Notes under the pieces: generated by a model
What the model was told of the DNA's origin: nothing
The model's database searches: none
Seen by the model: the letters and a program-made list of their open reading frames with translations, nothing else
Program-made: the position numbers and the translations under genes
Shown here: positions 40,169 through 51,970 of the stretch, one piece after another
Numbering within the stretch: the first letter of the stretch is position 1
Layout of the letters: each line of letters begins with the position of its first letter
Assembly (NCBI GenBank): GCA_003640385.1
Contig: RCAB01000016.1
Span: forward strand, 186,001 to 250,000
Origin: Setaria digitata
Lineage: Eukaryota > Nematoda > Chromadorea > Rhabditida > Setariidae
Length of the DNA stretch: 64,000 nt
Direction: 5' to 3'

Positions 40169-43100
40169 GTGATTACATTCTCTTTGGCAGCCTTTATTTT
40201 GTGCAAAATATGTTGCTTAACGGAAGCATTACAAATCAACCGATTAAAAAGTTTTCTGATTTCACAATTTAGCTACGAAAATGGGGTGAGAGTGAGGAAG
40301 AATAATTTTCCATCAGCCTTAAACAACATTTAATTGAAGCTGAAATTTTCCTATAATTTAATTAAAAATATAGATTTTTTTGTCACGCAGTACAGTATTT
40401 CCAGAACACCAAGCTTAATAAGTAATATTTCACATATTCCATTTATCTAAGGATTAAATAACAGGTGGCTTATTAGTGAAATGCTTTGATCACAGGTATG
40501 CTAACGGGAATCGCATTGTTGGCACTATAATATTAGGTAAATAAGCTATTTTAGTGTTTGGTTAACATTATTGGCTCGTTTATTTCTGTTACTGTAAAGC
40601 TACGCTATTGATCCAATACCAAAAACTGAAATTATGGATTCAGGTTTTTGCAATTAAATTATGCTACAGTTATACAAAAATATCTGACAGTTTTTTATAC
40701 ACCTCATGTAACATTTCTTGAATTAGTTTTCTAATATTCTTTATTTGTTTAAAATTTCCTCTGCCGTGATAATTATCAAAAATGTGAATTAATTCCATGC
40801 TCTAAGCATCTATTAACTATCTCATTGCTTGATATCAAACTTTAAAGCATCAGTGGTCAGGATGTATTGATAAGTATACTGATGCACACTGTTGTATATA
40901 CACATCTTTTCACAACAGTGTAAATGAGCAGATTAATTAATTAATGTTTACAAATCTTAATCTCAAATGAATTATTGCAAAGAAGTAGTTATTCTTATAA
41001 AATATTTGCAGTTGTAAGGTTATCACTTTCCAAAACTGTCAGGAGATATATGAAATGGAAAAAAAATTGTTCTCAGCGCATCATTTTAGGATCGAATCAA
41101 ACTGACAGAATAAAAGTCTTTCGGAAAAAAAAAAAGTGGAATTTCAAATTTATTTCAGCTGGATAATTGCTAACGTTTTTTAAACAGTTTTGCGAATTTA
41201 CCCAGCTGTGAACGAAAAAAAAGAAAGAGGAAAATAAGTGCTTACTGTAACTTGTTAGAGAACTATTTTTAGAACATGACTTTTAAGTTTTCAGTTATTT
41301 ACTGTACAAATTTTTGTGATGTTTATTCAGCCTTCTTCCTAAACTTTGCATAAATGTTAGAACAAAAAAAAGGAAAGCGTGCAAACAACTGGGCGTTTCG
41401 ACAGAAATTGTTCAAAGTGCTTTTATGCAATTAAAACTTTAAAAAGAAAAAACTAAACCAATTTTAAAACTATGAAGTGTCGCGATTTACTACGGTCAAT
41501 TTAGTGAACAGTCAAATCACTTAAAAGAGCTTAAACCGTTAGTCTCTTTTAATAAGTAACATGTACAGTCGGATCAGATATTATTTAAAGGCGTGTAATA
41601 CAATGATGACTGCTAACTCCAGTGGTCTGTTGTAATACGCAAAATAGAAGAAATATTAAACTATCAATCTTTTTCCAGAAAGGATTCACATAACCGGATC
41701 CGGTTTGGAATTGCAAAGTATTTGCTAACTAAAATGAAACAAAGTCGCCAAATACATTCCACGAATAAAATTCTTTTTATTGTTCTCCTTTTTGGTCTAA
41801 ATGATGATTTGTTATGCGTAACAGAAGTGCTCCTGTACTAAAGACAAAATGCTACAGTGTCACAGATGAGAGTATTACAGTATCAAATTCCTTTGTTATT
41901 TTGATATTATAATGCTCATATTTTGGAAATTAGAAGTAAAATTGGAGGTTTCAAAGTAATAAAATATAAATTTCATGCTATGCAATTGCATATTTTGAAA
42001 AAAAAAAATGGGAAAAAGGAAAAAAGATTTTTCTTTATTCTTTATTTCTCTATAAAATATGAAAGTTTTAGCTTTCTGTGCAAATTTGAAACTCTCGTGA
42101 ATTCAAGATGAAATATTTCTTTTCATTAAAAATTCCTGCTGCCAAAATTATTGCATAAATTTTTACATAAAAATGGAAGAAATGACAGAACGAAATTTTA
42201 TTCTTGATTTACCGTATTTATAATGGCCAAAGATAGATTACTTGTAAAGCTGGTCAGTCATCTGCAGTGTAAATATTTATCTGAAACTATGTTATGTAAG
42301 AAAAGTTCAGTGAAAATAAATGTTTCAAAGATAAAATTGATATTTGATAAGTATACAATCTATTTTACCTTTGCATTAAACTTACCCCTTGTTGCTTATT
42401 AATAACATTTTGCTATTCTCAATTCTGTCCATACTGAATTGAATGTTTGTTTAAAATTAAAGAGTAAGTGTTTTAAATTACAGAATGATTTTAATTAGTT
42501 TTGCATACTTTACAGTTGTAACTTCTTTAAGATCCTGTCTTTTTATTGGAATTACTCTGCTATGTAGGCTAGTTTTAAAATTTGACTGATTTTATTAATT
42601 TCTACATTTTTGTGTCTTCTTGGATAATTGCTTGGTAATAAGTGTCACTTGAATAATTATTTCTTACAAATTTATAAATACATAAGACTGAAAATAAAGT
42701 TTTTATAATTTGTGAAAAAATATGCCCAAAAACATAAAAGTACTTCTTCAAAACAAATAGCATTTATAAATAAAAATTCTATTGTTCCACCACATATTCA
42801 TAAATTTATTCAATGAAAATATTTTCCACAGATTACATACAAAATTACCTTTTAACGAAAGCAAAAAATTAGTTACGAATGGTTATTTTAGAAGTATTAT
42901 TACAATGAATTAGTATTTTAATAGATCAAGAAAATTTTATTACCTAATCTATTATCTTTATTAAAAATAAAAAATAGAAAAATATCCATGCCGTTTCAAT
43001 TTATTAAATCATTCTTGCAATTATAGAAGTATACGCGATTAGAATACATGAATTCATCAAAAAAAGTCGCATTTGAATTCACAGAATCAATTAAAGCACT

Positions 43101-43475
43101 TCAAATCTGAATTTATATTAATCATTGCTATCAAACGACGGATAAATCAAAAAACAAGAAACATATATATATATATAATACATATATACATATAAATGAA
43201 ATGAAATAAGGATAATATTAGTGGTATTGGAATGGTAATATTACAAAGTTGAAGAACGTCACTTGGGTGTTAATTGTAGTTTATGTCATTTAGCAAACAA
43301 AAATTTGAATATAAGACCGGTTAATAGTTTGCATTTTGCGAGTTAGATCATTACGACAAATACATTGGATGCTGACTGCAGTAGAAATTTACTAAGTTTG
43401 CTATAGTACCAATCAACAGTTACAATTCTTATCTGCTTATTCGATTGGAACTACAGCGTCTTGTATCTCTTCCTG

Positions 43476-46217
43476 ATGGATATCATGCAATTTATGCTAC
43501 TTCTTGTTTCACTTACAATTATATTAATTAACAATGTAAGACTGTTAATAATTGATATATTATCGAATAACTGATAAAGATAATTACATTAATTTAATTT
43601 CAAATAATCTTGTAGTAATGGTCTTGTCTAGTCAGCAGTTCTGGATTGGATTAATTTCCAGGTAAGTGCGAAATACAGCACACGTATACGACGTGAAATA
43701 TGCAGTTGCAATCAGTTGGTACAGGTGCAAGCATGGATTGGCGAATCATGCATTTGCATTCCGGGAGCGTCAGCGTTTTCTATGTCATGTTCATGTCCTC
43801 AAGCGCAACAGCAATTAAAACATTCTAATTACTGTGGATGCAATTTGCATGCGCATATTGAGCATCGATGTCAGACAGGTTGCCAGCAGTCATGCAACAC
43901 ACAGTGCAGTCCGTATATGCCACAAATGCAATGTCAAAATGCATGTCTTGAGGCATGCATGCAATCATGCAACATGCAGGAACAACCATCTAACACTATC
44001 CATTACTGGAATCCGTACATTTCGAATAATCGAAATATTCATTCAATTCAGCAATTTTCTCATGCTTATCAACAGATTGCACCACAATGTATCATTTGCA
44101 TTATTGGTTGCGAGCAACTTTGCAATGTGCAGCATTCTCCTTCAGGCGGTGATCGTTTGCAGTGTGGATGCATGCAGCAATGCCAGCAAAACTGCTCACC
44201 CAACATGCAGTCGCAACAATTCCCCACCCTGCAACAGCAATGCATGCCTCATTGTCAACAAAATTGTCAGCGATTTTGCAGTCAGCGAATGGGTAACACT
44301 CAACAGTGCCTACCACAGTGTGAGGAGCAATGCATGCAAATTTGCATCATTCTACCGGATTCACTATTTCCGACACAGCCGGTGCAACTGCTTCAATTCG
44401 GTCAGATCAATCCGGCTACTTATCCTTACTCATATCCAAGCACCTCCACATATTCACTTGAACAACCTCAGTACTGCATTGCAAAATGTACTGATATTTG
44501 CAAGCAATCTTGCGATCAGCAACAATTCTCGCACTGCTCTAATCCATGTATTCAAAACTGTCAACAATTCTGTCATCCTCGTCAACAACAACAGCAAATA
44601 ACAGCTATGCAGCATACCAATCAATTAATTAAACCACAGGTATGAACTGACTCTTTTTTGAAACGAAAAAAGTTGAGATGAATTTTAACAAAATGAATGT
44701 ATAATTAACCACTGAGATGTTAGTGTTATAACTGTAATAATCAAACATAAATTTTCGAGTACCAAGAAGTTAAATAAAGGAAGCCATAAGCTTATTCCAA
44801 AATTTACCTTAATCATTTTGGTGGTTAGATCAATTCACAAAACATATTTTCAGTCTGAGGTTGGTGTTATGAAATATTTTCAACAAGATAAGCTTATATA
44901 ATTATTAAAGTTTGTTTGTAATGGAATGGAATTAGTTTTTTTTTTTTAGACTGAACAATTTTAGTTTAGAATTTAAATCTTTACTGACAGCTGAAATAGT
45001 GAGTTTTTCCAAAAATCCGATATTTAGTTCATATTCGGCTTGGAAAATTTTGATTTTTCATTACAGTAAGCGATTTTATCAATTTGATCTATATTTTTTA
45101 TTAGTTTAAGATCTATATTACTCCTATTTATAAATTTCATTTTCTCTTTTTGCAATTAGGAATAATTTTGAGCGAAAAATGATTCCATTAATTTTAATTT
45201 TTTTTTTCTTTTTTCTATTAATATTTTCCCTTTATATCAATAATTATATAACAATTCGATGAGTGGAAGAATCGTTTGAAACAAAATAATTTTAGATTAA
45301 TATAAATGAAAATAATTATTTGGTTTGCAATGATAAAAAATTTCCACATAATTGTATAGTAATATTTTCCATTTATTTATTTATCATATTCTTTCAAAAA
45401 TTGCATGCTTTGAGAAATTATAAAAATCTGATTTTCTTCTTTTAAAAAGCAATTATATTTTTAAAAATTACAAATGCTTAAAAATTTTATATATCGGAAT
45501 TTTTCGTAAAAAGAAAAAGAGAAAAAAAGAATAGTTACAGTTGATAACAGTGAAATTTTAATTCTTCGCTTTTGCATATATGATTACTTTAGAAATAATC
45601 CAAAATTACTTCGCTCATAAATTGTTTACATAATGAATAAATCCGATAATGGTATAAATATCAGGTTTAAGTATAAAATTCTTCACAATTATGATTAACT
45701 TTTAACTATACCATTCATTGCATACTTTCTTAGTTTTTACATTATTAATATTATTATTTTTGTTTTGCCACAAAGTGTTTTTTCTGAAAATCTTAAAATT
45801 TTTCGGAAAATATTTCTTTTTTTCTTTTTTTTTCTGTTCTTTCGCAGTTTATTTAATTTATTAAAATTTTCTCATTTTCTTTCTGATTCTTTTTTCTTTT
45901 TCCCTACGGTTTTTTTTTTGTTTCAGATAATCCGAGTTGATCTTCAAACAGCAATGCTTGATTCATCACATTGCATTCCACAGTGTCAGCAAACATGTTT
46001 ACAGCAGTGTAGCTTGGATCTTCTCAAAACACAATGCCAGCCAGCTTGCCGGACAATTTGTCAACAAAATTGTGGTCACGGTCAACAACAACAACAACAA
46101 CAACAGCAGCAGCAGCAGCAATTAACACAATGTCAACAAACATCTATGATTCAGTGTTATTGTACTGGAGGTCACATACCATGCAGCAATGGATCACAGT
46201 GTTGTAAAAATCGTTAA
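43476..46217 (+). CDS. secreted Cys/Gln-rich repeat protein, ABU/PQN-like
   Basis: Predicted secreted structural protein. Three exons, all phase 0: 43476-43535, 43725-44639, 45927-46217 (about 421 aa; an acceptor at 43715 would add three residues). Exon 1 encodes a signal peptide (MDIMQFMLLLVSLTIILI). The mature protein is built from repeated C-x3-C-x3-C units rich in Gln, for example CQTGCQQSC, CMPHCQQNCQRFC, CLPQCEEQC and CIPQCQQTCLQQC. A pure Gln run is encoded at 46082-46120, and the C-terminus reads CYCTGG...CCKNR. In C. elegans, ABU/PQN paralogues with this pattern belong to the pharyngeal cuticle/apical matrix and were first linked to ER stress; a similar matrix role is inferred here. 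A second frame (43834-44601) is also open for 255 codons but is a composition shadow. Confidence 0.87.
46081..46122 (+). repeat. CAA/CAG trinucleotide repeat coding for poly-Gln
   Basis: A run of CAA codons followed by CAG codons encodes 13 consecutive glutamines in the last exon of the Cys/Gln-rich gene. It is likely length-polymorphic. Confidence 0.9.
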
Positions 46218-47646
46218 CTATTCGAATTCAGGCCATTTCTGCGTAAACAATTTCTTTTCATATGTAAACAGTAAGCCATGTTTTAAATGTACTCTTTTTT
46301 TTTCTCTCCTCCCATCCTTTTTTTTTTTTTTTTTGTTTTTTTTTCTTCTGTCTCTTATAAATTTAGAAATTATTACCAAATTCGAGAGAGAGAAAAAAAA
46401 AAGAAATATCATTGGACAGAAACTTTTACGAGACTTGATTTCCTGTTTAAAGTTATGATATAAATCAAATTTTCTTTCAGTAACGATCTGTCAGTTTCGG
46501 AAACTCATCGTTGTTCCGATTTCATTTGTAAATTTTTTTCTTTTCTTTAGCTAATTTCTATTTTCAGTAAATAATGTATTATGATATTACTCTGAAGAAG
46601 AAAAAGTACGATAATTTTATGACAAAATTTTGCATAACAATTAGAAATGAATGAATGGTTTTTTTTTTTTTTTTTTTCACCAAAAAACAGTTTGAAAAAA
46701 AAAGGAAAATCATTTATCACCAGAAAAATGATTTCGAACAAAGTAAATTATTTGAAATTTTTATTATTAACTGGTGGTTTCTTAATAACTTCCACTCAAA
46801 CTTGGAACGGAAATTGAACTAAGCACTTATTAATCTTTTTCTATCTGTGATCTATTGAAGTCAGTGTGAAATGTGAAATTAAGCCTTATTTTACTTTTCA
46901 ATATATCGTGACTCATTAACGTTCCAGTTGATTAGCAAATGGTAAAGTAGACATTTTGTACTCGTTACACTGAATATCCATAAAGCACTCATCAACATAG
47001 TCAAGTATTTCGTTATCATTTTTCGAAATCATTTTATTTTTCAGCTTTATGAAAAATTAATGTAGTAAGCTTTGTAATTTTTCAGCTAATTCATTAATAT
47101 TCTTGTTCTTTTTTTTTTTTTTTTTTTATTCTTATCATTCATATCAATAAAAAAAAAAAAAAAAAACCAATCGCTTATTGCGATAGAATTGTCAACCATA
47201 AAATTGTTTATTTGATAATGTTTAGTTGAACAAGAAGGATTAAAATCTTTTTGGCATTATCAATGAATGCATTTTTTTTTAATATACCAATATATCACAT
47301 CATATCCACTTATTATTTAGAACTATTCATGTCCGAATATCCTGCGGACATAATTGACCCGGTTAGTGAGATGAACAACTTACTAACTTTAATAATTAAT
47401 ACAATAATTCCACTTTTTCAGATACGCAATTACTAGACATGTACCGAAGTTTGAATAAATCACAATAAATTTTTAACAATTCATAAAATTCCTTTCAAAT
47501 ATATGCATTTTCTTTTTTTTTTTTGCAATGTCAACAATGTTAGTAAAGCATTTATTTGCATTAATTTGAGCATTTTTTTTTCTTTTTTTTTTTTGATGCA
47601 TTATTAAACATTATGTTGCGAGTATTAATTAACTGCATTTCTTTCT

Positions 47647-47678
<32 letters not shown>

Positions 47679-47702
47679 TTTACTATGAAAGAGCGGTAGA
47701 TT
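46218..47702. other. spacer between convergent Cys/Gln-rich and K2P genes
   Basis: The 3' ends of the two genes face each other here. Contents are poly-T/poly-A runs (46660, 47110-47165, 47650-47680) and no supportable gene. An AATAAA on the plus strand at 47147 and one on the minus strand at 47680-47675 (23 bases past the K2P stop) are possible poly(A) signals. Confidence 0.55.
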
Positions 47703-50700
47703 TCAATGTGAAATATTGGAAGGTGGAGGTTTTGTAGTTGATGTTTTCTTTTTTCCTTTCGGAGCTTTACGAGAAAGAGTCCGAAACTTATTCCATTCCT
47801 GCAATAGAATTTAGGTTAACAGGCTAGCTAATTATAGAAGTGATTTTCAATATACTCTTTAAATAATTCAAACAATTTTCAAATTACAAGATTTTTGAAC
47901 AAACAACTTACATTCTGATATCGTAAATAACGCTTCAAGGCTTCCTCACTGTAGCCTTTTCGTCGCAAAGCTTCCAAATCAATTGTTGCTTGAATTTGAA
48001 ATATTAGTTGAATTTTTGTTTCAACAAACAAAAAATTTTTAGCTAGTATACGTATTTCGTAGCACCAGCTGTGCAGTAGTAATTAATGATGGAATATGAG
48101 TTTTTGATAAATTTGGATGAATTATTTATAGCAATTTTAATTTACTTAATTTTGAATTTATTTGCAGGATGTTTAGACTGATTCATTTTACTGCACGGAT
48201 AATTGTCTAATTATGTGTGAGCTGGTAAGAGTGACCTAATAAGTAAGTTTCTTTTGAGGGCTACAAGTAAATGTTTGTGTTTGATGTATAATTGTGCCTT
48301 TATGTGTTTCCAAGTGATTTTCCCAATGATTCCCAAAATGGCTGTCGACAATACTAATAAAATTTCCTTCGAAAATCGAAAAATTCTAGATAAATGCACT
48401 GAATTTTGAGTTTCATTCAATTAATTTAATAAGTGAAAATTTCAAATTTAATCCAAATAATGTAAGAGAAGAAATAGCTAAAATTTAAACTTACGTGCAT
48501 CTTCAATTTCTTCATCTGCCTGCAAGTAAAATTATCAGTTAGAAGTAGGGAAAATGATATTAGGGGAAATCTCAAAACCAAAATTTGACGCAATCATTAA
48601 AATGGTTAACATACGGGTTCAATTGATAATGCTTGTTCTGGTTCCTCTTTCACCTCAGGTGGTGCTGGCACTGGCTCAGGTGTTGTTGGAACTGGCTCGG
48701 GTGGTGTTGGTGGTTTTGGCTCAGGAAGGGAAGTCAGTTCGGGTATACTGAACGCAGAAACTTCAGGTGCATATGGAATTTCTTCTGCTTCATGCGACAG
48801 TTCCAGTAGATCCGGTTCGGGATCTGGAATAGGCTCTAGTTCTGGGATTACTGGTGTTGGTTCGCGTATGGTAAATTCTGGCAGTTCAGGTACATCCGGA
48901 ATCTCATCTTCTGATAACTTGGATGAATATGATTCAGGCTCTGGAGTTACCGGTATCGATTGGCTTGCGGTAAATTCTGGCAGTTCAGGCACATTTGGAA
49001 TTTCCTCTTCTTCTGCTGGCAGATCCAATAAACATGGTTCAGAATCTGGCACAGATTCTGATTTTTGTCCACATTCGGATGCAGGTTCAGGTTCTAAATC
49101 AGATGATTCAGAAGCTTGCAGCAGCAATTTTGGAAGCAATTCAAAAACGAGAATGTTAAAAGCAATAAGTTAATTTGTGAAAAGAAAAAAGGATAAAATG
49201 ATAAAAGATAAGCATACCATTTTCCACATCATAATCAATTTTGTTTTTGGGACTTCGACTCTAAAATTATATTAAATTTCAGAAAAGTTTAGTATACCAA
49301 AATTAATATGTGTGATGAAATTTATAAATTAATTACCCTTAATGGAGGCAATTCACCAGCTTCAACCTTAATTGCTTGGTCAATAAAATTACCAATATTA
49401 AGATTGGTCATTGCTGCATCAGGCACATTGAATTGGTCACATAAATTTCGAATTATCTGGCGAACAGTTAATCTGCAAGATAAGATTTGCAGAATATTAA
49501 AAGAGAACATTCTCATTCTTCCTCTTATCAATTTCGAATTTGATTTTGAATGAAAATTTTAATAAGATATCTGTATTCAAAATGAAAAACATTTTGAAAA
49601 AAATTGCGGTATATTTTAAAATATGCTGCCATTTTTTTTTATGCTTTTACATTGAATGAATAAATGATTCTAACTGATAGAAATGATTGGTATTTTGCAT
49701 TTATACTAAAGTTTCCAGCGAAAAAAAAAAAAAAAAAAAGAAAAAAAAAAGATTATCTCAAAAAAGAAAAACAAAAAAAACAAAATCACATTTTAATTAT
49801 TCCTTCATTAGGATTACTAAGAACATCCAATAATTCAATATGGCATATCGTTTGTAGCTTTCCTTAATTGCGTTACTGTGCAATAGTTTCAAAATATGAA
49901 AAATTATTGTTTAATGGTCATGATAAGTTCAATTTTTTTTTTTCTTCATTTAATTTGATTTCAGTTCTTTTCAATAAATTTTTCCGGAATATTCTATCTG
50001 CTTTGTAATGTCAAATTTTCTCCCTTATTTATAATTTTAAAATTTGTTATTCATACAATTTTAAAATGAACCGCAATATTGTTATTTAGTTTTTAAATTA
50101 GAATTTTTACATCTAATTTATAATTTCGAATTCTCTTTCATTCAGCTTGTGCATTTTGTTAATTATTTAAGGCAACAAATATTGAATAATCTAAAACAAA
50201 TATAATTAAAAGACCTTTTACCACCGAACCAAATTTCGATATTGCCAACATTTTTAATTTTTCGTCTGAAATAATGCAACTTCCTCAATGTATCCGCGGC
50301 GATTTCAATTGCAATTGTTGTAAAAGCTAAGCCAACAGTTATATACAAAATAGTTATAGCCATAAAAGTTCGTCTGCAACTTTTACTTTATTCATAATTA
50401 ATTTACAAAAGTTACCAAAATAATTTTTTAATCTAAAATTATACTGGTGCAATGGTATATGTATGTTCAATAAAAATGACTGTTGATATAATTCTGAAAT
50501 TAAAGTAAAAAAGGGAATGAAAAATAAACCTTTGTGGTACAATATCACCAAGTCCAATTGATGTTAGCGTTATAAAATTGAAATAAATAGCCTCAAAATA
50601 GTATTTTGTTATTTAAATGGAAAAAAAAATTAGTGATTAATTTTGATTAATAACATGTTGATTAGATTGAAATTTCAGTCAATAATATTATCAGTTTCTG

Positions 50701-51933
50701 TTAAGATAACTACGGATTTTATTATTATTATTATTTGCCGAATAATAATGGAAAAATGAATGATTTTTATTTATCATTCATTATTATCATATTTTTGAAT
50801 AAAAATGAAAGAAAAAAAAAAAAAAGAAAGCGAAGAGACAAACCTAATGATGAAATAAATGAACAGAAATTGTAAAGAATCGAATAATTTCAATAAGCAA
50901 TAACAAACCAATAAATTACTATTGCTTATTTGAATTGATAAAAAAAAAAAATTTCATTTTTTCCTTCTTATAATTAGTTGAAAAATTCTTTTTTATTCAA
51001 TCATTTACCGTAAAAAATGGCATTTCTGGTTCATAGGTGCTTAACAGTAACGAACCAGCGATAACATAAATGATAAATAGTATCAAAAGAGCCATCGTTC
51101 GATTTGACTGTTCATCACTATCACTCATTTCAGAGATATTTGTCTTTGATTCCTCACTCTTAATTTCATGAATTTTTCATGGAGATTTCGAGTTTTTATC
51201 TTTTGATTCATAAATAAAAAGCGAAGGAAAGAAGAAAATAAGTTAATGCCAATATTTTTTTCCATTCAGCTAAAGAAAAATAAAAAAAAAAAATTATCAT
51301 TTATCAGAATTATTAACGCTATCAAATTATTAAAGTATATATACATCTATATATGTAATACCTGTTTCTCATCTTTATTTCGTTGATCTGAGTCAAGAAG
51401 ATAATTTTCCTCATACAATAATCCACCATTAGCATTGCCATTTAGATAAGCATTTGACTTATGCTTAGATATTAACATTTTAAAACGGTTCCGTAAAGAA
51501 TATCGCTGCCAAAATCGCCTAGAAAGTTTAAAAGAAAAAATAAAATATTCTTTGCATTGATTAATTATGCGAGAAAATTACCTTTTGAATTTTTTTAATT
51601 TAAAAAGAAAGGAAAAAATAAAAAAATTTGTGTTTGAATTTTTATTTTCTTTAATTTGCATGCAAATTCTAAAATATCATAAAATTAACATGTAGATTTT
51701 TTAATAAATAAGCAAGATTATTTGAGAAATTAGCTAAATGGAAATGTGAAAAGTTTTTGAAAATAATAACTTAATTTCTGCATTGAAGCGATCATTGCAT
51801 GTAAAAATGATTTGCGAAATAAATTTGCCAAGATCCGCAATTAACAGTAATGTTAATGGTACACCAAATGCGGCAAAAAATATACAAAAGACTTGTCCTG
51901 CGAAAGTTTTTGGAGTAATATTGCCATAACCTA

Positions 51934-51970
<37 letters not shown>

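Larger units (their letters stand above)
38740..43475. other. non-coding stretch between divergent ST7 and the Cys/Gln-rich gene
   Basis: The ST7 promoter should lie in the left part and the Cys/Gln-rich gene promoter in the right part. A GC-richer patch at 39485-39545 contains CACGTG (39508-39513) and a GTCAC-n5-GTGAC palindrome. A short hydrophobic open frame lies at 40016-40168. A small inverted repeat (ACACTGTTGT 40887-40896 with ACAACAGTGT 40912-40921) is also present. The rest is AT-rich with nothing recognised. Confidence 0.6.

Noticed and set aside
40165..40190. 26-base intron joining the 40016 peptide to a further open frame
   Set aside because: The phase works and the donor is good, but 26 bases is below any plausible nematode intron length.
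43616..43661. Possible small exon (TAG acceptor, GTAAGT donor) in intron 1 of the Cys/Gln-rich gene
   Set aside because: It begins with an in-frame stop when joined to the signal-peptide exon, and its own ATG does not splice in phase to 43725.
48868..49173. Ser/Gly-rich plus-strand frame of 101 codons
   Set aside because: It is the complement of the K2P acidic repeat exon; the repeat structure alone explains it.
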